64,000 nt of DNA from Vagococcus proximus. GTDB taxonomy: Bacteria > Bacillota > Bacilli > Lactobacillales > Vagococcaceae. Where the stretch lies: NCBI RefSeq assembly GCF_029143285.1, contig NZ_JAPDSH010000001.1:186001-250000 (forward strand), given 5' to 3'. Positions 53,342 through 62,472 of the stretch are shown here, piece by piece. The translations under genes and the position numbers were made by a program. Under the pieces are notes generated by a model. That model did no database searches. It was given only the letters and a program-made list of their open reading frames with translations, and was not told the DNA's origin. Numbering within the stretch: position 1 is the first letter of the stretch; the number at the start of each line of letters is the position of its first letter.

Positions 53342-53989
53342 ATGAGTCGACGAAATAAAAAGAAGCGACATGTTATTGGAAATGTCGTCAGAATAATACT
53401 CTTAGTGGTAATATTCTTTGGTATTTATCGATTTTATATAGTAAAAAGTCAGGTTGAAGAAGTGAAATTATGGAAACCGGTAGTAATAGAAGAAGCCAGT
53501 CGTTATGGTTTAGAGGAATTTGATGATGTCATTTTGGCGATTATCTTAACTGAAACGAAAGGTGAGCATATTGATTTAATGCAAAGTAGTGAAAGTAAAT
53601 ATGGTGAACAAAATCAAATCACCTCATCTGAAGAAAGTATTAAAAGTGGAGTTAAGCATTTAGCTGAAGTTTTGACTCAGTCTCAAAATGAAGGAACTGA
53701 TATTTGGACAGGGGTCCAGGCTTATAACTTTGGAAGTAACTATATTCCATATGTACGAGATAATGGTGGTAGGCATAATGTTAAGATTGCAGAACGATAC
53801 TCTAGAGAGGTCTTAGCGCCGTTACTAGGAAATAATAACAATAAAAAATACAGATATTTGACTCTTAGAGCTTTAAAATATAATAAAGGGCATCTTTACA
53901 TCGATGGCGGCAATTTTTTCTATGCAGATATTGTAAAATGGAATATGGCGGTATTAGATGTTATGAGTAAAATCCCTTGGTTTAGTTAA
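53342..53989 (+). CDS. Membrane-anchored lysozyme-like protein
   Basis: The 215-residue protein has a basic N-terminus, one membrane segment (about residues 13-33) and an extracellular domain with EEASRYGLEEFDDVILAIILTETKGE, which looks like the helical start of the goose-type lysozyme/lytic transglycosylase fold with its catalytic Glu, then LMQSSES, GVKHLAEVL and GVQAYNFGSNYIPYV. This matches the Lysozyme_like family of Firmicutes. The ATG at 53342 has AGAAAGG about 10 bases upstream; the frame extends further up without a ribosome binding site. The target is presumably peptidoglycan. Confidence 0.85.
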   Translation: MSRRNKKKRHVIGNVVRIILLVVIFFGIYRFYIVKSQVEEVKLWKPVVIEEASRYGLEEFDDVILAIILTETKGEHIDLMQSSESKYGEQNQITSSEESIKSGVKHLAEVLTQSQNEGTDIWTGVQAYNFGSNYIPYVRDNGGRHNVKIAERYSREVLAPLLGNNNNKKYRYLTLRALKYNKGHLYIDGGNFFYADIVKWNMAVLDVMSKIPWFS

Positions 53990-54023
53990 AATTCACACTT
54001 GATGAGATGAGGAATGTAAAGTC

Positions 54024-56339
54024 ATGGAAAAATTTATAGAGAAGCAAAATGGATTAACAACGGAAGAAATAGCAACGCGTATTGATGAAGGAAAGCAAAA
54101 TAATTTTGAAGAAAATGTGTCGAAATCAACAAAAGATATTTTTAAAGATAATATTTGGACGTTATTTAACTTATTAAATTTAGTTATTGGTATTTGTTTA
54201 ATAATGGTAGGTGCATTTAGTAACTTAGCTTACCTAGCTATTATTGCTGTTAATATTATGATTGGAATTTATCAAGAAATTCATGCTCGGAATTTAGTTG
54301 CTAAATTATCTATTCTAGCAAAAGAAGAAGCAACTGTCATTCGTAATGGTAAGAAGCAAGTGATTGATGCTACTGAATTAGTAATAGATGATATTGTTAT
54401 TTTAGCAGCAGGTGAGCAAATACAAAGTGATATGACTGTTTTAGCAGGTCGTGCGGAAGTGAATGAGTCACTATTAACGGGTGAGTCAGATTTAATTGTT
54501 AAGGAAGAAAGTAGTGAGTTATTATCAGGAAGTTTCTTATCAAGTGGGCAAGTAGTTGCTAAAGTTATTCATGTAGGGAAAGATAACTATGCAACTAAGA
54601 TTGCATTAGAAGCGAAAGTTCATAAGCCTGTTCAGTCAGAATTAGTGAACTCTATTCGTAAAGTATCCAAATTTACAAGTTATATCATTGTTCCATTAGG
54701 TTTGATACTCTTATTTGAAGGTCTATTTTTAAGACAAAGTGATCCTAAAGTAGCTGTTGTTGCCGCAGCTGCCGCATTACTTGGTATGTTACCAAAAGGA
54801 TTAGTGTTATTAATTAGTATTGCACTAGCAACAGCCGTAACCAAATTGGCAAAGAAACGTATTTTAGTTCAAGATATGTATTCAGTAGAAACTTTAGCTC
54901 ATGTTGATATGTTATGTTTAGATAAAACAGGGACGATTACTGAAGGTAAAATGAAAGTTCAAGATGTGGCGTTGTTAGATGAAACCTATGAGGAACAATT
55001 AGATGATATTATCGGTAGTTACCTTGCAGCAACTAGTGATAATAACATTACAATGAAGGCGATTAGAGATGCTTTTCCAGAAAAAAATACATACGAGGCA
55101 ACATCAGTTTTAACATTTTCATCTGAAAGAAAGTGGGGCGCTGTTAATTTTGAAGGTTTAGGTGGGATTGTTTTAGGAGCACCTGAGCGTTTAGTTTCAG
55201 CTGAAGATTTACCTCCTCAAGTCTTACATGGTCAAGAAGAAGGCTACCGTGTTTTAATGCTAGCTATTAGTGAGGGTGAGGACGTTTCTGAAGATGGTTT
55301 TAGAAATCTTAAACCATTAGCCGTATTTGAAATTGATGACCCAATTCGTCAAAATGCTGACCAAACATTAGATTATTTAAGAAAAGAAGGCGTTGGTATC
55401 AAAGTTATCTCAGGAGATAATCCTGTAACAGTATCTAATATTGCACGACGTGCGGGATTAGTTGGATATGATTCATACGTTGATTTATCAGATTATCAAG
55501 ACGAAGCATCGGTTAGAAAAGCAGTAAATGAATTCACGGTATTTGGTCGCGTGTCACCTAAGCAAAAACAAATTTTAGTTAATGAATTACAAGCACAAGA
55601 TCATGTTGTGGCAATGACAGGTGATGGTGTTAATGATGTACTTGCCTTAAGAGAAGCCGACTGTAGTATTGCAATGGCAGAAGGGGACAGTGCGACACGT
55701 CAAATCGCTAACTTAGTGTTACTTGATTCTGATTTTACAACATTACCAGATGTATTATTTGAAGGTCGTCGTGTTGTTAATAATGTGACAAAAGTAGCGA
55801 GTGTCTTCTTTATCAAGACAATTTATTCATTTTTCTTATCTATTATTTGTATGCTAACAACATTAGCATTTCCGTTTGTACCTATTCAAATCACATTGAT
55901 TGATTTGGCGATTGAGGGCTATCCAGCGTTCTTCTTATCGTTTGAAGGAGATAAACGAAAAGTAACGACTAAGTTTTTACCAACAGTATTGAAAAATGCT
56001 TTTCCAAATGCCATGTTAGTATTGATGAATATTATTGCGGTATACTTTATTAGTCAAAATAGAGGCCTTACAGGTCTTGAAACAACAACATTGATGTATT
56101 ACTTATTAATTGGTGTAAGCTTGTTAGGTGTAATCAGAGCGTGCTTACCACTTAATCCATTACGTGTGTTTTTAATTGTCACAACAGTAATTGGTATCTA
56201 CGTGGCTGCGATGTTATTCCATTCTATTCTATTTATTGGTCTATTAACTGCAAATACGTTACCAATTTTTATAATTATGTTATTAATTACGATTGTTTTA
56301 CGTTTATTAATTTCAGCCTTTGTTTACAAAAAGGCGTAA
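54024..56339 (+). CDS. P-type cation-transporting ATPase (Exp7-like)
   Basis: The 771-residue protein has the P-type ATPase domains: actuator loop with LLTGESD (about 151-157), the phosphorylation motif DKTGTITEG (Asp near 298), the nucleotide-binding domain with SSERKWGAV, hinge AMTGDGVNDVLALREADC, and about ten membrane segments. It lacks N-terminal heavy-metal domains and the CPC motif, so it is not a copper or zinc pump. It resembles the HAD-IC group found in lactic acid bacteria (Exp7 in pneumococcus). LLGMLPKGLVLLIS in helix 4 has the proline of the ion site. The ion, perhaps Ca2+ or K+/Mg2+, is not determinable. Confidence 0.88.
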   Translation: MEKFIEKQNGLTTEEIATRIDEGKQNNFEENVSKSTKDIFKDNIWTLFNLLNLVIGICLIMVGAFSNLAYLAIIAVNIMIGIYQEIHARNLVAKLSILAKEEATVIRNGKKQVIDATELVIDDIVILAAGEQIQSDMTVLAGRAEVNESLLTGESDLIVKEESSELLSGSFLSSGQVVAKVIHVGKDNYATKIALEAKVHKPVQSELVNSIRKVSKFTSYIIVPLGLILLFEGLFLRQSDPKVAVVAAAAALLGMLPKGLVLLISIALATAVTKLAKKRILVQDMYSVETLAHVDMLCLDKTGTITEGKMKVQDVALLDETYEEQLDDIIGSYLAATSDNNITMKAIRDAFPEKNTYEATSVLTFSSERKWGAVNFEGLGGIVLGAPERLVSAEDLPPQVLHGQEEGYRVLMLAISEGEDVSEDGFRNLKPLAVFEIDDPIRQNADQTLDYLRKEGVGIKVISGDNPVTVSNIARRAGLVGYDSYVDLSDYQDEASVRKAVNEFTVFGRVSPKQKQILVNELQAQDHVVAMTGDGVNDVLALREADCSIAMAEGDSATRQIANLVLLDSDFTTLPDVLFEGRRVVNNVTKVASVFFIKTIYSFFLSIICMLTTLAFPFVPIQITLIDLAIEGYPAFFLSFEGDKRKVTTKFLPTVLKNAFPNAMLVLMNIIAVYFISQNRGLTGLETTTLMYYLLIGVSLLGVIRACLPLNPLRVFLIVTTVIGIYVAAMLFHSILFIGLLTANTLPIFIIMLLITIVLRLLISAFVYKKA

Positions 56340-56365
56340 AAGTCGCAATCATGCGGCTTTTTTTT
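56337..56365 (+). terminator. Terminator of the P-type ATPase gene
   Basis: AAAAGTCGCA and TGCGGCTTTT pair around ATCA with a T tract. Confidence 0.8.
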
Positions 56366-56434
56366 CTGACATTTTATGTGACAAGTGATCAGAGAAGTTG
56401 CTATACTGATAGAAGAAGAAAGTGAGTGATAGAT

Positions 56435-57145
56435 ATGCTAGGTATGGTAGATTATTTAACAGCAGGTGAGACTGTTGTTTCAAATATGATTTTAGATAAC
56501 TTTAGTAAACTGGGAATGACTCATCAAGAGTTAATTCTGTATTTAAAATTAAGGCAATATGAATGCAAAGGAAACGATTTTCCTGATTTAATGATGATTA
56601 GTAAAGAAATAGGTGTATCATCAGAAGAAATATTCAGTATGTTAGAAGGGTTATTATCAAAAAAAATTGTGAAATTAACGACTCATACTAATGAACAAGG
56701 TCAAACAGGGGATCGTTACGATTTAACAATGATATATGAAAGGCTCGATCAATTAAATAAAGCCAAACATGTTGAAGAATCTAGACAATCAGAACAAATT
56801 AAAATTCAAGAGCTCTATCAAACATTTGAGAAAGAGTTTGGTCGTCCTTTATCTCCATTTGAACTTGAAACTATCAGCATATGGTTAACAGAAGACAACT
56901 ACCAACCAGAACTTGTTATACTTGCTCTTAGAGAAGCAGTACTTAATCAAGTTTATAGTTTAAAATACATTGATCGTATTCTATTGAACTGGGAGCGTAA
57001 AAATATTAAGACGAAAGAGCAAGTCGCTCAAGACCAACAAAAGCGAAAAAAATCATTATCAGAAAAAGAGGTTGCCTCTGCGCAAGCTAAGCATGAAGAG
57101 GAGCTACCAACGGTACCTTTGTTTAATTGGGCTGAGGATAAATAA
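56435..57145 (+). CDS. dnaD: DnaD-type primosome protein
   Basis: DnaD helps load the replicative helicase together with DnaB and DnaI. The 236-residue protein has an N-terminal winged-helix domain (about 10-110, GMTHQELILYLKLRQYE and MMISKEIGVSSEEI) and a C-terminal DnaD domain (about 125-205, FEKEFGRPLSPFELETISIWL and YIDRILLNWERKNIKT with the YxxxIxxxW signature). I prefer ATG 56435; the GTG at 56426 and ATG at 56444 are possible. nth follows after 20 bases, the usual dnaD-nth arrangement in Firmicutes. Confidence 0.92.
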   Translation: MLGMVDYLTAGETVVSNMILDNFSKLGMTHQELILYLKLRQYECKGNDFPDLMMISKEIGVSSEEIFSMLEGLLSKKIVKLTTHTNEQGQTGDRYDLTMIYERLDQLNKAKHVEESRQSEQIKIQELYQTFEKEFGRPLSPFELETISIWLTEDNYQPELVILALREAVLNQVYSLKYIDRILLNWERKNIKTKEQVAQDQQKRKKSLSEKEVASAQAKHEEELPTVPLFNWAEDK

Positions 57146-57165
57146 CTTAGAAGTGAGGTTATAAT

Positions 57166-57810
57166 ATGTTGTCAAAAGAAAAAACACTTGAAGTATTAGC
57201 GATTATGGCAGAAATGTTTCCAAAAGCTGAGTGTGAATTAACACATCGAAATCCTTTTGAATTAGTCATAGCAGTTGCACTTAGTGCTCAGGCTACAGAT
57301 GTTTCAGTTAATAAAGTCACACCAGCACTTTTTGAAAAATACCCGACACCAGAAGCGTTTGTAGCTGCTCCCGTTGAGGATATAATGGAAATGATTAAAA
57401 CGATTGGCCTATATAGAAATAAATCCAAAAATATTAAAGCCTGTTGTAATATGTTAATAGAGCGTTTTAATGGTGAAGTACCTCAAACAAGAGAAGAACT
57501 AATGGCACTACCTGGTGTGGGCAGAAAAACTGCTAATGTTGTGTTAGGAGATGCTTTTGACGTTCCTGCCATTGCGGTAGATACTCATGTTGAACGTGTT
57601 TCAAAGCGTTTAAGACTTGTAAAGCAAGGGGCATCAGTATTAGAAGTTGAAGAAGCTTTAATGAAGAAAATACCGAAAGAACTGTGGGTAAAAACACATC
57701 ATCGCATGATATTTTTTGGCCGTTATCACTGTGTTGCTAGAGCACCAAAATGTGAATCATGTCCAGTTTTTGAGTATTGTCAAGAAGGAAAAAATCGGTT
57801 GAAGGTATAA
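57166..57810 (+). CDS. nth: Endonuclease III
   Basis: Nth removes oxidised pyrimidines and cuts abasic sites. The 214-residue protein has the helix-hairpin-helix motif LPGVGRKTANVVLG with the catalytic Lys, the catalytic Asp in VDTHVERVSKRL, and the C-terminal 4Fe-4S cluster motif C-x6-C-x2-C-x5-C in CVARAPKCESCPVFEYC. Length and motifs are complete. It ends in a terminator shared with the convergent PBP1A gene and is probably transcribed with dnaD. Confidence 0.97.
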   Translation: MLSKEKTLEVLAIMAEMFPKAECELTHRNPFELVIAVALSAQATDVSVNKVTPALFEKYPTPEAFVAAPVEDIMEMIKTIGLYRNKSKNIKACCNMLIERFNGEVPQTREELMALPGVGRKTANVVLGDAFDVPAIAVDTHVERVSKRLRLVKQGASVLEVEEALMKKIPKELWVKTHHRMIFFGRYHCVARAPKCESCPVFEYCQEGKNRLKV

Positions 57811-57850
57811 AAAAACACTTAGAACAATATGTTCTAAGTGTTTTTTATTT
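57808..57850. terminator. Bidirectional terminator between nth and PBP1A genes
   Basis: AAAAAACACTTAGAAC and GTTCTAAGTGTTTTTT form a perfect stem with A and T tracts at both ends. Confidence 0.9.
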
Positions 57851-57851
57851 A

Positions 57852-60305
57852 CTATTTATCATCGCCACCTGCAGCTGCCGGTGGTTCAGTAGCTGGCGGT
57901 TCAGTAGCCGGTGGTTCAGTAGCCGGTGGTTCGGTAGCCGGTGGTTCGGTAGCCGGTGGCTCAGTAGCCGGTGGTTCAGTAGCCGGTGGTTCAGTAGCCG
58001 GTGGCTGAGTAGCCGGTGGTTCAGTAGCCGGTGGCTGAGTAGTTGGCGGCTGAGTAGTTGGTGGCTGGGTAGTCGGTGGTTCAGTAGCTGGTGGTTCAGT
58101 AGTCGGTGGAGCTGTTTGTTGACCACCACCAGTAGTTGGTGCTTCTGTAACATTATTTTGTCCTGAATTGTTGTTCCAGTTGTTTGAATTTTGATTAGTG
58201 TCGTTCGCATTCCAATCATTTTTGGAAGAAGTATCTTTTGTATCGCTATTATCTGACCAAATTGGCTCTTGTTTCATATTAGCAGTATTTTTTTTCTTCT
58301 TCTTAGCTTTTTCGTTAACATGGTTAAGGACGTATAGTTCTTGTCCTACTTTAGATACATTTTCAGGTATTTCCCAATCAGGTGTTTCAATATCTTTTGA
58401 TAAATACGTCATTAATGTTTTGTAAATCAACATCGCTATATTTTGATCTTGTTTACTAATAGCGTGGCTATATTTGTGATAGCCTGTCCAAACAGAAATC
58501 GTATAGTTTCTCGTGTATCCAACGAAACTGATATCAGGAGCGCCATAATAAGCGTCGCCTGTTACCTGATCTAAGAAATCTTCAGCGTAATTTGATGTAC
58601 CTGTTTTACCAGCATGTGGTAGTCCAGGGATATTTGCTTCGTTACCAGTACCTCGACGTAGAACGTCTTTAAGCATATCTGTGATGATATAAGCTGTTGA
58701 CTCTTTCATTGCGCGAACACCTTTAGGTTTGAAACTAGCCTCACGTCCATCAGGTAACGTTATTTTATTAACGTAGTAAGGTTTGTAATAAGTTCCACCA
58801 TTAGCAAAGGCACTATAAGCACCAGCCATTTGAAGGGAAGAAGGGTCTCCTGTAATAGCGTTTGATAGATAGAAATCATCGCCATAATCAATACCTAAAC
58901 CTCTTAGGAAATCTCCAGCATCTTCTAATCCAACTTCTTCTAATGTTTTAACAGCTGGGACATTACGAGAATCAACTAATGCTTCACGCATTGTTATATT
59001 TCCTCGGTAGCGATTGTCATAGTTCATAACTTTATCATTAGTACCAGGGAATGTATAAGGAGCATCTAAAATGTATTTAGCACTTGAATAGCCAAAATAC
59101 TCAATAGCCGGAGCGTAATCTGTAATAGGTTTAACAGTTGATCCGAAATCACGTTCTGCGGTAACCGCAAAGTTCTCACCTAATTGAATATTATCAGGCA
59201 CATGACGGCCTCCAATTTGTGCTAGCACTTGTCCGTTATTGGGATTCATAATAGTAATAGCTGTTTGAAAATCTTTGTCTGGATAATCAATATATTTATC
59301 TGAATTAACAACTTGGTAAAGGTATTTTTGAGCATCTAAATCAAGATTAGTATGAATGTCCAAACCATCTGTGTAGATATTTAATTTTGAATTATCCTTA
59401 ACCTCATCAATCACTTCTTTAATGTAGTTATCAATTATTTTTGCATCTTTAGAAATTTCTTGATTAACAATTAATCCTTTATTAATAGGTTCTTCAATAG
59501 CTTTTTCATAATCATTTTTAGAAATAGCTTTATCTTTATGCATTTCAGCTAACACTAAATCACGACGTTTTTTAGCTGCTTCAGGATGAAGTATTGGGTC
59601 ATAATCCGTTGGAGCTTGTGGGATTCCTGCTAATAACGCTGTTTGTGCTAAATTTAAATCTTTTAGTTCTTTACCATAGTAACCCTTAGCGGCAGTTTCC
59701 ATTCCATAAAATCGATTAGACATATAGACTTTATTTATATAGTAATTGATAACCTCATCCTTCGATTTTTCACGTTCGAGTTGGATAGACATCCAGGCCT
59801 CTTGGATTTTTCGACGGTAAGTTTGATCTTTAATATCAGTGGAAAAGAAAGATAATTTAATCAGTTGTTGAGTTAATGTACTACCACCTTGACGATTATT
59901 CCCTTTTAAGTTAGAAATAGCAGCTCCCATAATACGGATGGGATCAATTCCAATGTGTTTTTCGAAGCGTTTATCTTCAATAGACGTAATAGCTTGTTTT
60001 AACTGTTTTGGTACTTCGTCAATTTCAGCAAGCTCACGCTTTTCTTCACCAACTTCATAAATTATTTTTCCTTTTCGGTCAAATATTCTAGAAGATAGGC
60101 TATCAGCTAACTTACTTTCTTCAAACTTAGGACTGTCTTTAATGATGGTATATAGAAAACCAGCACCCGCTATGAATAAAATACAAAGAATAGCAAGTAG
60201 CCACATGAAGAAGCGGACAATCCACTTACGTTTTCTTTTTGATTTTCGACTTTTTTCAGCTCGAATGGCTTGTTCTAATGGATCAGAACTAGTGTCTTTT
60301 GGCAT
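57852..60305 (-). CDS. ponA: Class A penicillin-binding protein 1A with repeat tail
   Basis: The 817-residue bifunctional enzyme polymerises and crosslinks peptidoglycan. It has a basic cytoplasmic N-terminus, a membrane segment (about 29-52), a GT51 glycosyltransferase domain (EDKRFEKHIGID, GGSTLTQQLIKL, catalytic Glu in EDKRF), and a transpeptidase domain with STVK (SxxK), SRN (SxN) and KTGTS. The C-terminal 140 residues are low-complexity: an Asn/Ser-rich linker and fifteen PPATE-type units. Its start overlaps recU by 17 bases, as in the Bacillus recU-ponA operon. GpsB, a known PBP1 partner, is encoded nearby at 61635. Confidence 0.96.
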   Translation of the reverse strand: MPKDTSSDPLEQAIRAEKSRKSKRKRKWIVRFFMWLLAILCILFIAGAGFLYTIIKDSPKFEESKLADSLSSRIFDRKGKIIYEVGEEKRELAEIDEVPKQLKQAITSIEDKRFEKHIGIDPIRIMGAAISNLKGNNRQGGSTLTQQLIKLSFFSTDIKDQTYRRKIQEAWMSIQLEREKSKDEVINYYINKVYMSNRFYGMETAAKGYYGKELKDLNLAQTALLAGIPQAPTDYDPILHPEAAKKRRDLVLAEMHKDKAISKNDYEKAIEEPINKGLIVNQEISKDAKIIDNYIKEVIDEVKDNSKLNIYTDGLDIHTNLDLDAQKYLYQVVNSDKYIDYPDKDFQTAITIMNPNNGQVLAQIGGRHVPDNIQLGENFAVTAERDFGSTVKPITDYAPAIEYFGYSSAKYILDAPYTFPGTNDKVMNYDNRYRGNITMREALVDSRNVPAVKTLEEVGLEDAGDFLRGLGIDYGDDFYLSNAITGDPSSLQMAGAYSAFANGGTYYKPYYVNKITLPDGREASFKPKGVRAMKESTAYIITDMLKDVLRRGTGNEANIPGLPHAGKTGTSNYAEDFLDQVTGDAYYGAPDISFVGYTRNYTISVWTGYHKYSHAISKQDQNIAMLIYKTLMTYLSKDIETPDWEIPENVSKVGQELYVLNHVNEKAKKKKKNTANMKQEPIWSDNSDTKDTSSKNDWNANDTNQNSNNWNNNSGQNNVTEAPTTGGGQQTAPPTTEPPATEPPTTQPPTTQPPTTQPPATEPPATQPPATEPPATEPPATEPPATEPPATEPPATEPPATEPPATEPPAAAGGDDK
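57885..58109 (-). repeat. Fifteen 15-bp units encoding PPATE/PPTTQ
   Basis: The C-terminal tail of PBP1A consists of 5-residue units PPATE, PPTTQ or PPATQ; eight consecutive PPATE units lie nearest the end. DNA copies are nearly identical there, so copy number may vary by slippage or recombination in multiples of five codons without frameshift. Confidence 0.9.
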
Positions 60306-60930
60306 GATTGTGTGTCTCCTTCTCGATATGTGTTCTTAATGCAGTTATATACGGTATTCTTGGGTTGAATCCAGTATGTATTTCTATACCTTGCTCTTCT
60401 ATCAGAGGAAGAGGGATAGATTTACGGTTCTGTTCTTTATTTTTCCAAAATGTGATAACTAGATCACTTTCAATGAAAAAACAACGTTTTAAGCTTGAGA
60501 ACCAAAGTAAAACAAAAGCTATTCCACCATGTTCTGTACAAGCTTTCATATGATTAACTTGATGTTCATGAAAGTTATTCAGTGGAAATGATGTTTTATT
60601 TTTTGTTTCTTTTGCTTCAAAATCAAGATGGTACCCTTCATAAACGCCATTATAATCGGTTGTTGAGGCTTGTTTAAAATAAGCTTCACGTATAACCGCA
60701 GCACTCCGTGAGGGGTAATCCACTTTAACAATTTGTATAGGGGTAGGTTTTTTATGAACAAGTGCAATTTGTCGCTCCCTATAGTACTCATTACTTTGAT
60801 TAATAGCCTCCTCAAAGGTCATTCCTCTATTGGCGAAAGTGTGAGTAGGTGATGCTTTTTTTACTTGCTTTTTTTGAGGATTCGGCTCACTATTAGAGTA
60901 AGTCGTTCCATTTGGATAATTGAATCTCAT
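60289..60930 (-). CDS. recU: Holliday junction resolvase RecU
   Basis: RecU cuts four-way junctions and works with RecA and RuvAB. The 213-residue protein starts MRFNYPNGTTY and has the nuclease core with the RGMTFEEAINQSNEYY helix, RSAAVIREAYFKQASTTDYNGVYEGYHLDFEAKETK (catalytic acidic residues in TDYNG and DFEAKE), the stalk-like NFHEHQVNHMKAC, and GFNPRIPYI. Length is typical. AGGAGTG precedes its ATG, and the PBP1A gene begins before its stop, so the two are coupled. Confidence 0.95.
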   Translation of the reverse strand: MRFNYPNGTTYSNSEPNPQKKQVKKASPTHTFANRGMTFEEAINQSNEYYRERQIALVHKKPTPIQIVKVDYPSRSAAVIREAYFKQASTTDYNGVYEGYHLDFEAKETKNKTSFPLNNFHEHQVNHMKACTEHGGIAFVLLWFSSLKRCFFIESDLVITFWKNKEQNRKSIPLPLIEEQGIEIHTGFNPRIPYITALRTHIEKETHNHAKRH

Positions 60931-60953
60931 GGTAAGTCACACTCCTGAAGTTT

Positions 60954-60978
60954 ATTATACCAAAAAACGTATTATAAT
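60954..60978. promoter_or_regulatory. Overlapping divergent promoters of recU and the YpsA-like gene
   Basis: TATAAT on the plus strand (60973-60978) serves the YpsA-like gene and TATAAT on the minus strand (60959-60954) serves recU. The -35 regions overlap the opposite -10, so the two promoters probably compete. Confidence 0.55.
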
Positions 60979-61001
60979 GGAAAGGGTAGTGTCATATTAA
61001 G

Positions 61002-61538
61002 ATGAAAAGAGTCTATATTTCTGGCTATAGGAGTTATGAACTTGGTGTTTTTAAAGAAGATGATCCTAAAATTAAAATTATTAAGAATGTTATAAAAAAA
61101 AATATTGTCCAATTAATCGAAGAAGGTTTAGAGTGGGTGATGTTAGGTGGGAATTTAGGAGTTGAAATGTGGGTATGTGATGTTTGTATTGAGCTAAAAG
61201 AAGATTACCCTGACTTATCGCTTGCTGCTATTTTCCCTTTTGAGGGATTTGGCGAACAATGGAACGAAAAGAATCAAATTCAGTTAATGAAATTAAAAAC
61301 TCAGGCGGATTTTTGTGAGGCAACCTCTCATAAACCTTATGAAACACCACAGCAACTGCGCAATCATACTCAATTTCTATTATCACACACTGATGGAGCA
61401 CTGCTCATTTATGATGAAGAGTATCCAGGTAAGACGAGTTATCTCTATAAAGATATAAAAAAGTTACAAGAACAAGGGAATTATGAACTATGGCAAGTGA
61501 CGATGGATGATTTACAAAATTCTCAGGAACATTATTAA
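61002..61538 (+). CDS. YpsA-like SLOG-family protein (DUF1273)
   Basis: The 178-residue protein has a Rossmann-like fold: MKRVYISGYRSYELGVF at the N-terminus, MLGGNLGVEMWVCDVCIELKEDYPDL as the nucleotide-binding glycine region, and LLSHTDGALLIYDEEYPGKTSYLYKDI. These are the landmarks of DUF1273/YpsA, a member of the SLOG superfamily thought to bind nucleotide-derived ligands. In Firmicutes YpsA sits next to GpsB and has been linked to cell division. Here the gpsB gene follows, with its own promoter between them. Confidence 0.88.
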   Translation: MKRVYISGYRSYELGVFKEDDPKIKIIKNVIKKNIVQLIEEGLEWVMLGGNLGVEMWVCDVCIELKEDYPDLSLAAIFPFEGFGEQWNEKNQIQLMKLKTQADFCEATSHKPYETPQQLRNHTQFLLSHTDGALLIYDEEYPGKTSYLYKDIKKLQEQGNYELWQVTMDDLQNSQEHY

Positions 61539-61543
61539 ACTGA

Positions 61544-61572
61544 TTGATTTTCCTAGCATTATTGGGTACAAT
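61544..61572 (+). promoter_or_regulatory. Promoter of gpsB
   Basis: TTGATT (61544-61549), 17-base spacer, TACAAT (61567-61572). Confidence 0.65.
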
Positions 61573-61634
61573 AAAATTATTAGTGTATAAATAATATAGA
61601 AAAATTGATTTAATAAATTAATGAGGTGCTGAAA

Positions 61635-61997
61635 ATGACAAAGAACTATGAGGCAAGAGAAATCTTACAAAAAGAATTTAAAACTAAAATGCGCGGTTAC
61701 GATCAAATTGAAGTAGACGAGTTTTTAGATGGTATCATTAAAGATTACGAATCATATGCTCGTGAAATTTTAAGTTTAAAAGAAGAAAAGGAACGTTTAT
61801 TAGCTAAGGTTGACCAATTAACTAAGAGTCAAGCGACGTTATCACGTATTAAACAAGAGCCAACACAATCAGCTACAGGATCTACGAATTTTGATATTCT
61901 AAAACGTTTATCAAACTTGGAGAAAAAAGTGTTTGGTGATAAAATTATGGAAGCAGAAGATGCTGAAACTAATTTAGATGAGACAAAATCATTCTAA
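61635..61997 (+). CDS. gpsB: Cell division protein GpsB
   Basis: GpsB is a DivIVA-like adaptor that links class A PBPs and other wall enzymes to the division site. The 120-residue protein has the DivIVA N-terminal domain (EILQKEFKTKMRGYDQIEVDEFLDGIIKDYESY, in part KTKMRGYDQIEVDEFLDGII), a coiled coil (about 35-75), and a C-terminal trimerisation helix DILKRLSNLEKKVFGDKI. ATG 61635 follows GAGGTG by 6 bases; the in-frame GTG at 61626 overlaps that site. The PBP1A gene nearby encodes a basic N-terminal tail of the kind GpsB binds. Confidence 0.95.
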   Translation: MTKNYEAREILQKEFKTKMRGYDQIEVDEFLDGIIKDYESYAREILSLKEEKERLLAKVDQLTKSQATLSRIKQEPTQSATGSTNFDILKRLSNLEKKVFGDKIMEAEDAETNLDETKSF

Positions 61998-62013
61998 TAT
62001 AATATAATTAATT

Positions 62014-62394
62014 TTGTAGTTTTCGGATAATCGCGGTTTAGCTTGACTAGGCTGAGGAAAGTCCATGCTCGCACAAGCTGCGATGCTTGTAGTGTTCGTG
62101 CTTAGCGAAAAAATAAGCTAAGGTACCTGTTAACAGGTAACGGCAGATAAAACTCCTAAGGCTTCGGCTATGGGGGAGTAGTCTTGAAAGTGCCACAGTG
62201 ACGAAGTAACATTAGAAATGGTGTTAGTGGAACGCGGTAAACCCCTCGAGCGAGCAACCCAAACTAAGGTAGGGGCACTCTTTTTTAGGAAATGAACAAG
62301 AAAAGAGACAGATATATCTGTAGACAGATGATTATCATTATACTTTTTTTCCTGAGAAGGTATGATACAGAACATGGCTTATAGAAAACTACAA
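62014..62394 (+). ncRNA. rnpB: RNase P RNA, type B
   Basis: This is the catalytic RNA of RNase P. Conserved elements are visible: AGGCTGAGGAAAGTCCATGCTC (CR-I region, in part GAGGAAAGTCCATGC), GGTAACGGCAGA, GGCTATGGGGGAG, AGTGCCACAGTGACGAAG, GGTAAACCCCTCGAGCGAGC and CCCAAA. The ends pair as helix P1: TTGTAGTTTTC (62014-62024) with GAAAACTACAA (62384-62394). About 381 bases is the normal size for Bacillus-type molecules. A -10 TATAAT at 62003-62008 places the transcript start at about 62014. The position between gpsB and an RlmL-type gene is the usual one in Firmicutes. Confidence 0.95.
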
Positions 62395-62404
62395 GTTATC
62401 AGGA

Positions 62405-62434
62405 TTTCCTTCCATAATTGGGAGGATTTTTTTT
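62405..62434 (+). terminator. Terminator of rnpB
   Basis: TCCTTCCA and TGGGAGGA pair (one G-U) around TAAT, followed by eight T. Confidence 0.8.
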
Positions 62435-62472
62435 CGATTATAAATAAATACCCAGAAAAGGGAGCCGATAAA

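Noticed and set aside
57777-58219. Ser/Arg/Trp-rich and Leu/His/Gln-rich ORFs over the PBP1A tail
   Set aside because: They are alternative-frame readings of the 15-bp repeats and have no ribosome binding site.
62130-62472. Minus-strand ORF at 62130-62375 and the longer RlmL-type frame from 62362
   Set aside because: Both lie in the RNase P RNA, whose conserved core and P1 pairing are clear, and in its terminator.
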